Assembly (NCBI GenBank): GCA_030549335.1
Contig: CM060194.1
Span: forward strand, 56,634,547-56,698,546
Direction: 5' to 3'
Origin: Pontederia crassipes
Taxonomy: Eukaryota > Streptophyta > Magnoliopsida > Commelinales > Pontederiaceae
Length of the DNA stretch: 64,000 nucleotides
The translations under genes and the position numbers were made by a program. The notes under the pieces were generated by a model. That model made no database searches, was not told the origin of the DNA, and saw only the letters and a list, made by a program, of their open reading frames with translations. Below, piece after piece: positions 1 through 11,254 of the stretch; positions within the stretch are counted from its first letter, which is position 1, and the number at the start of each line of letters is the position of its first letter.

Positions 1-650
1 CCCGCCACTGCCGATCTCACGCACTGCCGCTGCCATGAATCTTCGTGCAAACAATGCTAGAGGTGAGATTAATTGATGCACCATCTTTGTCACTGCATGT
101 TGGTGGCTACGGAAATGCAAATGTGCTTCCATCTTTGACAACTCCTTCACACTGCCACCCAACAAATTACTACACAATCAGATTAGCCGAGGATTTGAAC
201 GAAGCTATACGATGCTCTGGAAGGCACGGACGGCAGGCTGGCAGAAATGCAATGAGGATGCATGCTTCCTTGGAGGGACTCCGATAACAGCACCTAATTA
301 GAGATAGACACAAGCTCGTGGATCGTAGGTCTGGCAACCCGCATCCATTCAGTATCCTCTTTGGAGCCAGAGGTTCAAGTGATAAAATATGGAATTACAC
401 CAAGCTCACAACACGGCATGCCTTGCTCAATCGCCATTTAAGAGAAGGAGCTCGCAAAGGGGCCCAATACCCTGCTCACCCACATTCTAAGAGAAGCCAA
501 TCGTTGTGGCGACTGGTTAGCGAACTTAGTGCTCTAAGTCGAAGCCACAACCCAGCTTTACACAGCCACCTCCAAGCATACTCCTGTTCGGCGACATCAT
601 GGGACTCCACGTACCCCATTTTTAATTTCTAGAAGTCCACTTAGTCCTAA
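1..650 (+). mobile_element. 3' end of a decayed L1-type LINE (RNase H domain)
   Basis: Reading the plus strand in short open stretches gives the landmarks of the RNase H domain that ends plant L1 ORF2. Near 212-280 there is LWKARTAGWQKCNEDACF, matching the usual W..P..GW.KCN.DG start of that domain. Near 470-530 there is HILREANRCGDWLANLVL, the C-terminal helix. Near 555-625 there is FTQPPPSILLFGDIMG, the usual tail. The three pieces are in different frames, so the copy carries several frameshifts and cannot be functional. It is cut by the window edge, so the reverse transcriptase part is not visible. No poly(A) tail or target duplication was found. Confidence 0.7.
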
Positions 651-734
651 GGCTTTTGCCTCTCTCAATCACCGAAAAAACTTATAATAGAGCAAAACAT
701 CGAGATAAGGAACTGCTAGTGCATGTTGAGTGTC

Positions 735-1021
735 TCAAATTTGATGTTCTAATTAATTTTTTAAAAAAGTTAAATTATTAGAAAGAGTAATATTATTTTA
801 TATTCTTAATACTTCTTTTTACACGTAGATTGTTGACAATTTTGATCTAACCCAGTTCATCACGTGAATAATAAATGAAAAAAAATATTTTTTTAATAAA
901 AACTTAACGAAGTTTGAACTCTCGGACACTATGATATTACGTTAAACTTGATGTGCTAACTGATTTTTCTAAAAGTTTAAATTATTAAGAAGAGAAACAT
1001 TATTTATTTTATATTTTTAGC
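735..1021 (-). mobile_element. TRIM (terminal-repeat retrotransposon in miniature), copy 1
   Basis: Two direct repeats of roughly 90-100 bp (about 735-825 and 925-1021) flank a short AT-rich middle. Read on the minus strand, each repeat carries a TTAAGAATATAAAAT-like start and an AACTTTTAAAAAAAT-like body. The sequence after the first repeat resembles an initiator-methionine tRNA primer site (ATATCA core). The same layout occurs at 18363 and 56666. No coding capacity; old and diverged. Confidence 0.5.
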
Positions 1022-1290
1022 TCCAATTATCAATTATATGCTTTTCATAATAGAGACCCGAGTCCGAATGTTTAAAGTTATTTCTTTTTAGCGTGAAAAA
1101 AATAAGTTGAAAAAAATATATGTTTATATGTTAAAATTCATATATTTTTTAATTACACCACATCATAATTTGAATTTAAAAATGAATAAAAAAATTAAAA
1201 ATTATACAATGTCATGTTGTCTTTTTTTTCGTAAAAATAGATTTGATCGCAATATGATTTGCATATAAATAAATGTGTGCACATCTTACA

Positions 1291-1431
1291 ATAGAAACAA
1301 TTTAGAAAATGCTATCCTCATACTTCAATTAAATATTTGATTATATTTCCATTACATATAAGTTAAATAGGAGTATATAAGCTAAAAAACATTCTTTTTG
1401 CTTTCTAGATAATTACGCATTATGTCTCTCC

Positions 1432-1476
<45 letters not shown>

Positions 1477-2760
1477 CTATAAATTTTTAAAATGATATAT
1501 ACATTTGATGTGCAGGCCGAACCCAACGGACTATGGCCGATCAGGCCACCTGCAGCAAATTTGGCTGCCCGCAAGCTAAATCAGCCGCCTACAAACCGAA
1601 TCTATCATTCAGCGGCTGATCCTACCTCCGATGGGAGACATCCATTGGACCACCACCTCCGTTTGAGTCCCATCAAAACCTTCGATGGGATTTGGTTGTC
1701 GGAAGTTTTGAAGGAGGTCTCCTTCGAAACTTCGGATGATTGCTTTTCGAACTTCTGATGGGTGTTTCCGTCGAAATATCGACGGATTTGTACATCCGTC
1801 AAAAAATTATTACCGATGATGATTTTTCTGATGATTGTCTTTTTATCCAAAAAGTTAATCGGAAACTTAATTTTTTATGGTTTTTATAAGATTTATGATG
1901 GATTTGTATGTAAAAACAATTAAAAATGTTATAATGGTCCAATGGAAGTGGCTGGAAGAAAAGTTGAAAAAGAAACTTTCCAGATTCGAAAATAAATTGA
2001 ACAAATCGAGACAAAGTAGTCGAAAATAATGCAAAAATATGGAAAAAAGGACACAAGCTTGTTATTAAAATATGACAAGACTGGTTAACTAAAATAAGCC
2101 GGTTCAATGAGACAAACGAATCACTACTAGAAAAATGCTGAATCAGCCCGAAAATCGTCGGTAACGCAATTACCGACGGTTTTTCAATCGGAATCGATCC
2201 GTTAGAAAAACGCTCGTCGCAAATCGATTTGCGACGATCGAAAAAAATTCGTCGGAAATATCTACGGTCAGAACCGTCGGAAATATCGACGGTTAGAACC
2301 GTCAGAAAAGTCCCGACGGTTCGAACCGTCGACAGTTTCCGACGGTTGCAACTGCCGGAAAAGGTCGGCGGTTTGAACCGTAGAAAGTTTCCGACGGTTG
2401 CAGTCGCCGAAAAAGGCCAGCAGTTCGAACCGTCGAAAGTTTTCGACGGTCACAACTGTCGAAACTTTCAATGGTCGTCGTAACCGTCAATCTTTCGATG
2501 GTCGCAACCGTCGCAAAGAATTTTTTAAATATAAAAAAATTAGCGGCCGGATTGGGCCGCGGCCAGCTCCGGCCGCGGCCAAATCCGGCCGCCCACGGCA
2601 AGACTAGCGTTCGGATCCGGATCCGGCCGCCAGCGACTGGATCCGGCTGTTGATCGGCCGCGCGGCTGGATCCGGCCGCTGGAGGCCGGATCAGGCCGCT
2701 GGGGGCCGGATCTGGCCGCCAGCGGTTGGATCCGGTCGCCAACGGTCGGAGAGAAAGAGA
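1291..2760 (+). repeat. Direct duplication, unit 1 (partner 3569-4849)
   Basis: From ATAGAAACAATTTAG at 1291 this stretch repeats almost base for base at 3569. The shared part covers an AT-rich lead, an AAT microsatellite, a GC-richer segment (about 1510-1760), and the first part of a CACTA element with its GGCCGGATCC-rich block. The match runs through both the CACTA left end (2122, partner 4389) and at least 830 bp of DNA outside it. It is therefore a duplication of host plus transposon DNA, not two independent insertions. Unit 2 is shorter because part of the GC block is missing. Small ORFs in both units are not supported as genes. Confidence 0.85.
1433..1476. repeat. (AAT)n microsatellite
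   Basis: About 15 uninterrupted AAT units. A matching but slightly shorter run lies at the same place in the second duplication unit. Confidence 0.95.
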
Positions 2761-2931
2761 GAGAAAGAGAAAGAGAGAGATGTCGGCGAAGAGAGAGACG
2801 CCGGCAGGAGAGGGTCGTCGGCGGTCGATGCTTCACGTCCGGCCAGAGGCTCACCGGCCAGGAGAGGGAGAGGGAGACGGTCGGGAGAGGGAGACGGCCG
2901 GGAGAGGGAGGGAGAGAGGAGAGGAGGGAGG

Positions 2932-2975
<44 letters not shown>

Positions 2976-3535
2976 GAAAATGGGAGAAAGCGAGAAAACA
3001 AAAAGAGCGCGGAATAACGAAATTTTAATTACCGACGTCTCTGGCCATCGGAAAAGTAAATATTAATTATTTTTAAAGTTACCGACGGTTGTGACCGTCG
3101 AAAATATATTTAGTTATATATAATATTTTTTTACCGACGGTTTGGACCGTCGGTAATTGTGACGATTTGGACCGTCGCTAATTATATTAATAAAATATTC
3201 CTCATATAATATTATTATATATTTACCGACGGTTACGACCATCGAAAACTACGGCAAATTTTGCGACGGATGGATATCCGTCGAAAATATCGACGTCCCT
3301 GATCGTCAAAAAAAAAATAAATAATAATATAAAAAATTACATAATTTAATATTTTCTATCGTAACCGTCGAAAAATCCGTCGAAAAAATTAAATAATAAT
3401 ATAACAAATCACATAATTTATTTTTTTATTTCCGACGGTTGTAACCGTCGAAAAAGCCGTCGAAAAAAATTAAATAATAATATAATAAATTACATAATTT
3501 ATTTTTTAATTTCTGACGGTTCTGATAGGAACAAT
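2122..3535 (-). mobile_element. Non-autonomous CACTA (En/Spm) element G, right end lost
   Basis: The left terminus CACTACTAGAAAAA starts at 2122 and is preceded by AAT. Both flanks of the interior are filled with short inverted copies of ACCGTCGG / TTCCGACGGT, the subterminal repeats of this family. The middle (about 2545-2935) is a GC-rich block of GGCCGGATCCGGC-type repeats followed by purine-rich sequence and a TA run. No right terminus ending in GTAGTG is present before the next duplication unit at 3569. ORFs across the GC block are low-complexity shadows. Orientation is taken from the promoter-like order of the TA run and GC block, read on the minus strand. Confidence 0.8.
2935..2972. 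repeat. (TA)n run beside the GC block of CACTA element G
   Basis: Uninterrupted TA dinucleotides. On the minus strand the order is CGCTTTC-containing sequence, TA run, CT-rich sequence, then the GC-rich block. The same order occurs in elements B and C, which suggests a core-promoter module. Confidence 0.85.
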
Positions 3536-3709
3536 TATTTATTTGATAGAAACATAATTTATTTTTTAATAGAAACAATTTAGAAAATGCTATCCTCATA
3601 CTTCAATTAAATATTTGATTATATTTCCATTACATATAAGTTAAATAGGAGTATATAACCTCAAAAACATTCTTTTTGCTTTCTAGATAATTACCTATTA
3701 TGTCTCTCC

Positions 3710-3710
<1 letters not shown>

Positions 3711-3750
<40 letters not shown>
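3711..3750. repeat. (AAT)n microsatellite in duplication unit 2
   Basis: Counterpart of the run at 1433-1476, showing that the microsatellite existed before the duplication. Confidence 0.95.
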
Positions 3751-3751
<1 letters not shown>

Positions 3752-4388
3752 GATCTATAAAATTTTAAAATAATATATACATTTGATGTGCAGGCCGAAC
3801 CGAACGAACTATGGCCGATCAGGCCACCTGCAGCAAATTCGGCTGCCCGCAAGCTAAATCGGCCGCATGCAAACCGAATCTATCGTCAGCGGCTGATCCT
3901 ACCTCGGATGGGAGACATCCATTGGACCACCACCTCCGTTTGAGTCCCATCAAAATCGTCGATGGGAAGCGATTGTTGGAAGTTTTGAAGGAGGTCTCTT
4001 TCGAAACTTCGGATGATTGCTTTTGGAACTTCTGACGGGTGTTTCCGTCAAAATATCGACGGATTTGTACATCCGTCAAAAAATTATTACCGATGATGAT
4101 TTTTCTGACGATTGTCTTTTTGTCCAAAAAGTTAATCGGAAACTTAATTTTTTATGGATTTTATAAGATTTATGACGGATTTGTATGTAAAAACAATTAA
4201 AAATGTTGTAATGGAAGTGGCCGGAAGAAAAGTTGAAAAAGAAACTTTCCAGATTCGAAAATAAATTGAACAAATCGAGACAAAGTAGTAAAAAATAATG
4301 TAAAAATATGGAAAAAGACACAAGATTGTTATTAAAATATGACAAGACTGGTTAACTAAAATAAGCCGGTTCAACGAGACAAACGAAT

Positions 4389-4849
4389 CACTACTAAAAA
4401 AATACTGATTACCGACCGTCAGCCCGAAAACCGTCGGTAACGCAATTACCGACGGTTTTTCAGTCGGAATCGATCCGTCGGAAAAACGCTCGTCGCAAAT
4501 CGATTTGCGACGGTCGAAAAAAAATTCGTCAAAAATATCGACGGTCAGAACAAAAGTTTCCGCCGGTTGCAACCGTCGACAGTTTCCGACAGTTTCGACA
4601 GTTTCCGACGGTTCGAACCGTCAAAAATTTTCGACGGTCGCAACTGTCGAAACTTTCGACGGTCGTCATGGCCGTCGATCTTTCGGCGGTCGCAACCGTC
4701 ACAAAGAATTTTTTAAATATAAAAAAATTAGCGGCCGGATCGGGCCACGGCCAGCTCCGGCCGCGGCCAAATCCGGCCATCCGTGGCAGGACTGGCGTTC
4801 GGATCCGGATCCGACGGCTGATTGGCCGCCAGGCGGCCGGAGAGAAAGA
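4389..4849 (-). mobile_element. Truncated CACTA element (duplicate of G)
   Basis: CACTACTAAAAAAATACTG at 4389, again preceded by AAT, followed by ACCGACGGT-type subterminal repeats and a shortened GC-rich block. It stops at about 4849 with no right terminus. It arose by duplication with its flank, not by transposition. Confidence 0.75.
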
Positions 4850-4888
4850 GCTTCCAAGTGGCCTCGACGTGCTTCATCTCCGTCAGGA
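4850..4888 (-). pseudogene. Relic of an aromatic amino acid decarboxylase gene (C-terminal piece)
   Basis: The minus strand reads LTEMKHVEATWKL, against LTEMRHVQDTWKL in the intact decarboxylase of this window (residues 468-480, about 11299-11338). At the DNA level about 36 of 40 bases agree. Three of the four differences change an amino acid, but all keep the frame, and the substitutions fit those seen between family members. It is therefore more likely a piece of a paralogue than a fresh copy of the neighbour. It begins exactly where the CACTA GC-rich sequence stops. No further homology was seen on its other side. Confidence 0.75.
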
Positions 4889-7426
4889 TTTAATAAAATC
4901 TCGATACTTTCAAGTAGCAAAATGAAAAGTGAAGGCATAAGTGACATTATACAATGTATCTTTGATCACCCACAAGGATTATAAAATCGATATTACATAT
5001 TATGTCAATCCTTAATTGGCAACATTCACATATTAATTTGATCACAATCATCATTATTGTGTGATTATTTATACCTTTGAATAAAAATATTGAAACACAA
5101 GTTGAACATGTTAACTCATGTCAAGTTAAAATTTTAACCTTCTTTAGTTCATGCTTTATATGAAAATCTTGAAACATATGTTATATGGAAATACATGAAA
5201 AATAATATATGTCAATATTTTTAAAAGTGAGATTAAGCTTGCATAATTGAATAATTATATACGCATATATGAATTTATTTCTATTAGGACAATTGCTTGA
5301 ATCCATTGAGACATAAAGTAATGCACAAAATACTAGCAAAAGTACAAGGTCGAATTAAATAATCAAAAGTGATAGTGTTAAACTCACGAGAAGTAGTTTT
5401 ATCTTATATTTTATCTTAAATTACCTAGAAATGAATAAGATATGTTTTAAAGAAGAAAAAAGGATTTAAAAATGAAGGTTTAATCCAATCAAAAGTCAAA
5501 GTAAATCAATAAAAGTTTCTCCACATAAGATAAGGATAGGGTGTAACTTAGCACCCCCATCAATTGGAATATATAAAACAAATCCAAATTACAAGGGAAA
5601 GGATGATTGAAGATAAATGACTCAACTTAGGGCTTAACTATTTGATCTAAGTATTAGAGAGCATTTGTTCAACCGAATCAATTTCTAACTAATATTACCT
5701 AAGATTTATTAATGATGCAATTCTATCTCAAAAACATCTCAATCAATTGAGTTAATAATCCCACACATATCAAAATCTCAATCAAGTATGTAGAGATAGG
5801 ATATCAAAACTTTATTTCATAAACAAAAAGTTATCTAGGAGTCCAACGAATCCAATTCGATAGTATCAATTTATTAAAATTAAGATAAAATCGAGAACAC
5901 AGCTCGAAAGATCACATAAAATCATTTAAATTCTAATAAATTCAAAATAATAGTATATTAAAGATCTAGCAGGGTTCAACAAAGTTAATTCTGAGACGTG
6001 GGAAAATAAGAGAAACAAAAAAAATAACTCCTGGACTTCTAAACACTTCTGGACAAATATCCATCGAGTAGATAGCCATAGATTCTCTTGTAGTTTTTGC
6101 AATGAAGCTCTGAACTCATTGCTTGGATGATTGGAAAGTGAATTATGGCCCTATTTAAAAGAGAACCCAGATCCATGAATGTTTTATTACACAGGCAATG
6201 CATTTCGATATGCCACTAATTAAATATCATTCATTGAGAGTGAATCTTGATTTTTGTGAGACACACATACCATTTTGTGAAGGATATGACCTATTTTGCA
6301 TGGCGATGCAACTTCTTATTCAGTCTGATATTTGACGTATCCATCAAACACAATTCATTTTTGTGATCCCCAATTATTCTAAGATTTAAACAAATAATTT
6401 TTAATTAGTCTATTTTGGACATTATGAGGTAATAATAATATGTAATTAGTTAACTTTGATAAAGATTAATTGGGAATTACTAGATAAAGAAGCTATTTGA
6501 GTGGAGTTGGAATTAAGATAGGGATTAAAGTTTAATCCGAATTAATCCTTTTTGGGTTCTTATAAAACTTTTAAATTAAAAAATAGATTAGTTCAAAAAA
6601 TACTCGAAAATCCCAATTGAGATTAAACTTCACCAAAAACATATAATAGACCCTTAAAGGTGTACTTGAGTTTTTTCACACCCGAGAGCCTTTGTTTCTA
6701 TACAAAGTCATCCTCTTCTCCTTTTGTATATGTGCAAATTGAGGTAGAGAAACTGATAGTAGCAAAAAACCTATTCAAATTAAGCCATGGCATCATAGAA
6801 ACAACGAAATAGTGATCGAAAAAAGTTTGCATAAAACAAATTTGTAATTGATTTGTCTATCAATTTGAGCTACATAGAGTATTATATTAACAATTTTCAT
6901 CAATATAAACATCTAGACTCTTGTATAAATGGAGCATAGTTTCGCACGATTGTAGATAAAATTGTATAGATTATTGCATAAAAAATGGGATCGAAGTCGT
7001 GTAACACAACTACATGCAGATCAATGAAACTCGGCCCATATTTTGCAGCACATGGCCAAATTCTATGAGTCCAAATAGGGTTTAAAAAAATCTAGACCGA
7101 GTTCATAGAGCTTGGCCCAAGTGTTGGACTCGCTTGACTCAAGTTCCATAAACACACAAATCGGATTGTGACAATGAAAAATATATATTTATTTTACTAA
7201 TTTTGTTAACTATGGTATTTGTCACTATTAATTAATTTTTATACTCTCGGATTGAGTCTTGTTACACTAAAGACAAAAAAAAGACAAAGATAGATGACTT
7301 AAGTAATAAGATATATTAATATTGTCACTATGGTTAATTGTTAACGGTTCTTATCTAATTGAATGAGACAAGTAGTATAATTAGAAAAATGGTACGCCAA
7401 TCTTTATTGGAAACTACAAGAGTTTT
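4889..7426. other. AT-rich intergenic DNA, possibly including an old solo LTR
   Basis: No ORF or RNA gene is supported. On the minus strand the stretch around 5270-6420 resembles a Ty3-type LTR: a TTTAAATAGGGCC promoter-like motif near 6150-6165 followed by a long AT-rich leader with GGGGGTGCTAAGTTACACC near 5550. Its ends and target duplication could not be found. Treat it as a possible fossil only. Confidence 0.35.
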
Positions 7427-8899
7427 CACTATAAGAAAACTGTCTTTTACCGACGGTCCTAACCGTCGGTAAAATGGTCAGATCCGTCGGAAATCACAAT
7501 TTCCGACGGTTCTTTCGACGGACAGTGTCCGTGCGAAAAAGGGGCGTTGCAAACATTTTGCGACGGTTTCTTCTGAACCGTCGGTATTACAGAAGGTCTA
7601 GCTGACGGGCGCGGCAGTCGAACGTTGAGTATCGACGGGACGAACCGTCAATATTATCGACGGTTAGGACCGCCGATATATATCGACGATTTGAATCGAC
7701 AATAGTATTGACGGTTCGTGTCGTCGATAGTATCAACGGTTCGTGCCGTCGATATCTATCGACGGCTTGAACCGTGGATACTATCTACGGTTTTAACCGT
7801 CGATATATATCGGCGACTTGAATCGTCGATAGTATCAATGGTTCAAACCGTCGATAATCTTGTATCGACGGTTTTACTCGTGGGCTACGACCGTCGATAA
7901 TTGTGCATCGACGGATATAACAGTCGGTAAGTATCGAAAAAATCCGTTGAAGATTGCAATATTTCAATTGTTTCCGACGGTCAGGACCGTCGGAAACATA
8001 AAATTTTTTTAAAAAAAATGGTGAATTTTAAATGTCCGAACAGATATAATACAACACATTTGATTCACAGATTCACATCACAGATGATTCAATTACATCA
8101 CATCACAGATAATTCAATTACTACAATTAATTCACATAATCCAAACATCACAAATTGAACATCACATAATGGAACGGCATAACGCCTTCGTCACGACGAA
8201 GAGTTGAAGTTTAATTCGCATAACGTCTTGGTCGCAAAACATCACTGCACAAAATTGAAATAGAGTAAAAGTTATAACATATGAAAATGCAAAAAAAACA
8301 TGAATTCAGATTTGTTAAGTGTTGAAGAGCAAAATCTAAAGTGCGCACTAAATTGAATCTAAAATCTAAAATATAAAAACATAATTTGAATTTAACATCA
8401 ACATAATTTGATAAATTCAATAGAATATGCATAAACTAACAAGCTAACGCCGAATCTCAAAATTGAACCAAAATCGAGCATAATCATCCAAAATAATAGA
8501 AAAAGGCATATGACTTTTAATTATCATTAAAATAAGGTTGCTAAATTTTTTTCCTATGATTTCATGCGGTGATCAGGAAGTATGTTGAAGTTTATGGCCA
8601 ATCAGGAAAAAATAGGAAACATAAACTACAAGTATATTTATTTATACTAAGTACTGACATTTACATGATATAGCTGTCTGCACTCCATTTTCGGTGAAAA
8701 CTTTGAAAGTCTACAGATCTAATTGAAAGGGATGAAGAGTAAAATCTAAGTTAGTACCCATGTTGATGTCAAAGTGCATATGAATCTAATGAGTACAATG
8801 AACCTACATATTAAAGCAAATTTCAAAAATAATTATGTATTATATATGAATCTACCTCGGCGTCATCGTCATTCAATTCGCCACGCATGAAGGCATGCA

Positions 8900-9130
8900 T
8901 CATTTTCTTAATTTCAAGCCTGTTACGACGTTCACGTTCTTCGAATTCCTTTCTACCTCTTCCCTAATCTTGATGGTCACCTGATCCACAATTTCTTGCA
9001 TACCAGAAGGAAATAAACCTGAAGTACTTCGTCGACCATATCCAATATCTGTGTCACTCACAGAAGATCCAAGTCCGTAAATGCGACCCTTCTTCACGCC
9101 GACGTGGTCCGTCCAAAATTGTCTTGGAGT
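8900..9130 (-). pseudogene. Fragment of a plant CACTA ORF1-type transposase (Ptta/En/Spm family)
   Basis: The frame reads TPRQFWTDHVGVKKGRIYGL, followed by a Ser/Gly-rich stretch and a helical, charged tail (IVDQVTIKIREEVERN). HVGVKKGRIYGLGS is the signature seen near the C-terminal part of plant Ptta/En/Spm proteins. An ATG-initiated frame from 9346 runs into it through the Arg/Pro/Ala-rich translation of the GC block. That upstream part is probably leader or intron, not protein. Only about 75 residues of the original several hundred remain. Confidence 0.65.
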
Positions 9131-9149
9131 CAACAGTGTGGTCCCCTCC

Positions 9150-9345
9150 TGCGACGTGGTCCGGATCTGGCCGCCGCCGCGCGCAGGGCGGCCAGATCTG
9201 GCCGCCGCCGCGCAAGGGCGGCCGGATCTGGCCGCCGCTCGCGGAGGGCGGCCGAATCTAGCCGTCGCGCGCGAATGGCGGCCGGATCTGGCTGCCGCAC
9301 GGAGGGCGGCCGGATCTGGCCGCCGGAGAGACCAATATATATCCA
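9150..9345. repeat. GC-rich tandem repeat block of CACTA element A
   Basis: Five to six imperfect units of about 32 bp built on GGCGGCCGGATCTGGCCGCC, rich in CpG and internally palindromic. Related blocks occur in elements B, F and G. Confidence 0.8.
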
Positions 9346-9515
9346 AGGAGGGCGGGGATAGGACCTACCTGCGTCGGAGATTCCAGTCGGCGGCGGAAGC
9401 TTCGGGCGGCAGCGAACGTGGGAGGTGGTCGACGGCCGGACGAACAGCGGACGAAACGGGGGCCGAACGTATCGGCGAACGAACGTTCAAAACGTTAAAA
9501 GTAAGAGTGGGGTCG

Positions 9516-9530
9516 GGTATTTATATAACC
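9516..9530 (-). promoter_or_regulatory. TATA box of CACTA element A
   Basis: The minus strand reads GGTTATATAAATACC, a strong plant TATA box, about 390 bp upstream of the transposase fragment. It sits between the right subterminal repeats and the GC-rich block. This suggests that the GC block is transcribed as leader. Confidence 0.6.
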
Positions 9531-10175
9531 ACTTTTCGATGGTCGAAACCGTCGTAACATAGGTAAATATAATATTATATTAATTCGCGTTTCGACGGCT
9601 CAAATTCGCTGGCAAAATCGTCGATAGTTTCGACAGTTCTTCAAACCGTCGAAATATCGATGGTTTTAGCCGTCGATTCCCATAATAATAAATTTTCAAG
9701 ACATCAATAGATCTATAGTTTGTGTAAATTATAAATTTCCATTTTCAACGGTTGAGACCGTCGAAAACAATTAAGCTAGAATATTTTATTTAATAACATT
9801 TCGACGGGTATGACCGTCGAAAGATCGACGGTTGCTTCGAACGTCGCAAATTTCGACGATCAAAACCGTCGATAAGTTCAATAATTGTACGGAACCAACG
9901 TTGAAATATTGCGATGGTTCAGATCGCTGGAAGTTTTGACGGTTAGGTAAACCGCCAAAATTATCGACGGTCATAACCGTCGAAGTGTCAATATTTTTTA
10001 CGGAACCTTTCGACGAATTAAGAACCGTCGAAAGTTTAGACGGGTAAAACCGTCGAAAATTATCCGACGAAAATGTCGACGGTTTGAAAGATCCGTCGAA
10101 AAAACCGTCGATATTTTAGACGGATGTCGGACCGTCGAAAATGAACCGTCGTAAATACGATTTTTTCTTGTAGTG

Positions 10176-11254
10176 TTTCCAATTGAACTGATAAAGTTAA
10201 GAAAATCGAATTGTGATTGATATATAAGTCCACACATTTGAACATACATATGCAAGTCGAATTCTTACTTATGCGTAACTCCACACATTTGAATATACAT
10301 CTACATACATATATACATATATTATTCTACCCTTTTCATTTAGGAAATATTTCAATATTGTGATTTTATAATGATGTGAGAATTTACTTTACCTATGTTT
10401 TCAAAATTTTGGCTCAAGTTTTTTTTTTGTTCAGATATATTAGTTTTAACTATAGATAATAAATTGCATTTAGCTTTTAAAATCTAAAAATATCAATTGG
10501 GTAATTATATTTTCTTTTTCTATTCCATATGTTTTATTATCCTATTTCAAATGTAAGTTATTTGTTTCTTTATCTTGAAATTTGTAAATGTTTATTCTTT
10601 TTTCTGATGCAGTTAAAATTTTTTTTAATATCAATTTATTGCAAATAATTTATTAAATTATTCGATATCCTTTAACAGTCGAAATGGTTATTTATATAAG
10701 CAATCAGTTAGTTTTTTGTGTAATCTATTTTATATTATTATGTTAGGTGGAAATTGTGAAACGAAGTTGGAAAAGAAAGAATATTAAATCATGCAATCTC
10801 TTTTTATATATTTTTTTCTTCAGTAAGGGTGCAAATTAAATATCGTGAAACAATAAAAAGAACGTTCCGGAACCATTTCAGTTTAACGAGCGAACGGTAT
10901 AAATACAAAATTCACTATTTGGTTGTCACTGTCGACCGTGTGATATGATAAAAGTTTATTTCATCACTTTCATTGAACTCAATTTCAAGAGCCAAAAGTA
11001 AACCTTGGAAAACATATAAAATTCAAAAGTAACTTGATCCACATACAAAATCAAGCTACCAATAGCTTCAAAGTATCAAATCTTACAATTGCAGGACACG
11101 TCAATTACGATTCAAAAGATCAAACTCCAATTTAAGAAAAAAAAACTACAACGTGAAAAATATAAAATATAAACAACTGAATTTAGATACATGAACCCAC
11201 ACAATTTAACATCAAACTTTGTGGACATGAATTTAACGACAAATTGAACTTGAA
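10176..11254. other. Intergenic DNA and 3' flank of the decarboxylase gene
   Basis: No gene is supported. Near 10230-10310 a short phrase (TCCACACATTTGAA.ATACAT) occurs twice. The first 150-200 bases next to 11254 are likely the 3' UTR of the minus-strand decarboxylase. No canonical AATAAA was seen there, but AT-rich near-upstream elements (TTTATATTTTATATTTT) are present around 11155-11175. Confidence 0.5.

Larger units (their letters stand above)
3569..4849 (+). repeat. Direct duplication, unit 2
   Basis: Second copy of the segment at 1291-2760, in the same orientation about 2.28 kb downstream. It shows scattered substitutions and some indels, so it is not recent. The homology stops at about 4849, where the CACTA GC-rich sequence passes directly into a relic of a decarboxylase gene. 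Confidence 0.85.
7427..10175 (-). mobile_element. CACTA (En/Spm) element A, internally deleted
   Basis: Bounded by CACTATAAGAAAA at 7427 and the inverse TTTTTTCTTGTAGTG ending at 10175, with TTT target duplications (7424-7426 and 10176-10178). These are the terminal sequence and 3-bp duplication expected of CACTA elements. About 550 bp inside each end are dense with inverted copies of ACCGTCGG/CCGACGGT. The 2.75-kb middle holds an AT-rich segment, a fragment of an ORF1-type transposase (8900-9130) and a GC-rich block (about 9150-9480). It also has a TATA box (9516-9530), all arranged as a minus-strand gene whose body has been removed. It needs transposase supplied from elsewhere. Confidence 0.92.

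Noticed and set aside
2229-3066. ORFs of 138-153 codons across the GC block of element G
   Set aside because: Repeat-driven frames that run through a TA microsatellite (translated as Ile-Tyr repeats).
7440-10150. Dense short repeats of ACCGTCGG resembling a CRISPR or satellite array
   Set aside because: The units alternate in orientation, are irregularly spaced and are bounded by CACTA tips with 3-bp target copies. They are subterminal repeats of a transposon.
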